Of a DNA stretch of 64,000 bases, positions 62,667-64,000 are shown piece after piece. The notes beneath the pieces were generated by a model, which was not told where the DNA came from, searched no databases, and worked only from the letters and a program-made list of their open reading frames with translations. The position numbers and the translations under genes were made by a program. This DNA is from Mycolicibacterium pulveris. GTDB lineage: Bacteria; Actinomycetota; Actinomycetes; Mycobacteriales; Mycobacteriaceae. Location of the stretch: assembly GCF_010725725.1 (NCBI RefSeq), contig NZ_AP022599.1, positions 5,022,001 through 5,086,000 on the forward strand, read 5' to 3'. Every line of letters starts with the position of its first letter. Positions within the stretch are counted from its first letter, which is position 1.

Positions 62667-64000
62667 TCAGGCGGAGCCGGCGAGCTTCTCCCGCAGCGCC
62701 GCGAGTTGCTCGTCGCTGGCCAGCGAGCCGCCGGCAGGAGCATCCTCGCCGCGCGAGGTGCCGTTGGCGGCCGACGGGTTGGCCGCCTCCTCCGCCTCGG
62801 CAGCGGCGAACTTCTCCATCTGCGCGGTGTGCATCTTGTGCCTGCGCTCGGCCTCGGCGTAGCGGGCCTCCCACTCCTCACGCTGCTTCTCGAAACCCTC
62901 GAGCCATTCGTTGGTCTCGGGATCGAAGCCCTCGGGGAAGATGTAGTTGCCCTGCTCGTCGTAGCTGTCGGCCATGCCGTACTTGCTCGGGTCGAACTCT
63001 TCGAGGTAGTCCTCGTTGGCCTGCTTGAGGCTCAGGGAGATCCGGCGACGCTCCAGGTCGATGTCGATGACCTTGACCATCGCGTCGTCGCCGACCTGCA
63101 CCACCTGGTCGGGCACCTCGACGTGGCGTTCGGACAGCTCGGAGATGTGCACCAGGCCCTCGATGCCCTCCTCGACGCGCACGAACGCACCGAACGGCAC
63201 CAGCTTGGTGACCTTGCCGGGCACGATCTGGCCGATCGCGTGGGTGCGGGCGAAGTGACGCCACGGATCTTCCTGGGTCGCCTTCAGCGACAACGAAACC
63301 CGCTCGCGGTCCATGTCGACGTCGAGCACCTCGACGGTGACCTCGTCGCCCACCTGGACCACCTCGGATGGGTGGTCGATGTGCTTCCAGGACAGCTCGG
63401 AGACGTGCACCAGGCCGTCCACACCGCCGAGGTCGACGAACGCGCCGAAGTTGACGATGCTGCTGACCACGCCCTTGCGGATGGCGCCCTTCTGCAGCTG
63501 GTTGAGGAACTCGCTGCGCACCTCGGACTGGGTCTGCTCCAGCCAGGCGCGGCGGCTCAGCACCACGTTGTTGCGGTTCTTGTCCAGCTCGATGATCTTG
63601 GCCTCGATCTCTCGGCCGATATACGGCTGCAGATCGCGAACCCGGCGCATCTCGACCAGCGAGGCCGGCAGGAAGCCGCGCAGGCCGATGTCGAGGATCA
63701 GGCCGCCCTTGACGACCTCGATGACGATGCCCTTGACGGCCTCGTCCTTCTCTTTGAGCTCTTCGATGGTGCCCCAGGCACGCTCGTACTGAGCGCGCTT
63801 CTTGGACAGGATCAACCGGCCTTCCTTGTCCTCCTTGGTGAGGACCAGGGCTTCGACCTCATCGCCCACGGAAACGACCTCGTTGGGGTCGACGTCGTGC
63901 TTGATGGAAAGTTCACGGGACGGGATGACGCCTTCGGTTTTGTAACCGATGTCGAGCAGGACTTCGTCGCGGTCAACCTTGACGATCGTCCCTTCGACGA
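62667..64000 (-). CDS. rpsA: Ribosomal protein S1 (5' end beyond window)
   Basis: 30S protein that binds mRNA. About 443 codons are inside the window; by comparison with the 481-residue M. tuberculosis protein roughly 37 N-terminal residues lie beyond 64000. Consecutive S1/OB repeats are visible, for example EVVKGGLILDIGLRGFLPASL, SIVNFGAFVDLGGVDGLVHVSELSW and KLVPFGAFVRVEEGIEGLVHISELS. A charged, less conserved C-terminal tail follows. In M. tuberculosis the S1 C-terminus has been linked to pyrazinamide action. An internal ATG at 63869 is not the true start. Confidence 0.97.
   Translation of the reverse strand, partial: VEGTIVKVDRDEVLLDIGYKTEGVIPSRELSIKHDVDPNEVVSVGDEVEALVLTKEDKEGRLILSKKRAQYERAWGTIEELKEKDEAVKGIVIEVVKGGLILDIGLRGFLPASLVEMRRVRDLQPYIGREIEAKIIELDKNRNNVVLSRRAWLEQTQSEVRSEFLNQLQKGAIRKGVVSSIVNFGAFVDLGGVDGLVHVSELSWKHIDHPSEVVQVGDEVTVEVLDVDMDRERVSLSLKATQEDPWRHFARTHAIGQIVPGKVTKLVPFGAFVRVEEGIEGLVHISELSERHVEVPDQVVQVGDDAMVKVIDIDLERRRISLSLKQANEDYLEEFDPSKYGMADSYDEQGNYIFPEGFDPETNEWLEGFEKQREEWEARYAEAERRHKMHTAQMEKFAAAEAEEAANPSAANGTSRGEDAPAGGSLASDEQLAALREKLAGSA

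Overview
The window reads as chromosome of a fast-growing mycobacterium (Mycolicibacterium-like). The DNA is GC-rich and the rRNA is actinobacterial. Gene content and order follow the M. tuberculosis block rpsA-coaE-uvrB-uvrA-lysX-infC-rpmI-rplT-tsnR-pheST-argCJBDFRGH and then Rv1683-Rv1689 (tyrS), in inverted orientation. An rRNA operon sits directly downstream of tyrS. As I recall, that is the position of the second operon (rrnB) of fast growers; M. tuberculosis has only the copy downstream of murA. No identity percentages could be computed, so the species is not named.

Layout. 1-3602: rrnB on the minus strand, with the 5' part of 23S, a spacer without tRNA, a complete 16S, a leader with an RNase III-type processing stem, and one promoter. 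3758-11681: tyrS, mpg, an ABC-2 type exporter with its TetR regulator, a Trm112-like protein, an exported protein, and a large alpha/beta-hydrolase/acyl-CoA-synthetase-like fusion (Rv1683 family). 11809-20569: a compact eleven-gene phosphonate operon phnDCEFGHIJKLM (importer, GntR regulator, complete C-P lyase core) with a candidate PhnF operator upstream. 20696-23809: an ABC-F protein, a lipoprotein and an alpha/beta hydrolase. 23806-32241: the arginine operon argCJBDFRGH behind a double ARG box. 32266-41305: pheST, a class III adenylyl cyclase, a DUF2236 protein, an acyl-CoA dehydrogenase, tsnR, and infC-rpmI-rplT with a terminator-like hairpin in the infC leader. 41518-53671: a DUF1844 protein, lysX, small proteins, uvrA, a metallo-beta-lactamase-fold protein, class I aldolase, an Lnt-like protein whose catalytic Cys is Ser, and a universal stress protein. 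54039-64000: UdgX, small exported proteins, an MFS transporter behind a MerR-type promoter, a ribosome hibernation factor and a membrane protein that share duplicated DevR-like boxes, uvrB, a DUF402 protein, coaE-grpB, and rpsA (cut by the window end).

How the genes work together. The phn operon should let the cell import phosphonates and cleave them for phosphate. The arg operon makes arginine from glutamate under ArgR. uvrA, uvrB, mpg and udgX are separate base- and nucleotide-repair functions. The hibernation factor and its membrane-protein neighbour look like a hypoxia/dormancy pair. Many starts here show a -10 hexamer TAnnnT six to nine bases before the start codon, which is the signature of leaderless mycobacterial mRNAs. 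One of these (DUF402) appears to begin with AUC, and infC begins with ATC behind a Shine-Dalgarno sequence.

Most notable regulatory observations: the MerR-type 19-bp-spacer promoter at 56589-56619; the paired DevR-like elements at 57466 and 58021; the infC leader terminator at 41350; and the two copies of a dispersed hairpin element at 25237 and 39209. Among proteins, three carry changed catalytic motifs: the Rv1683-like fusion, PhnL and the Lnt homologue.
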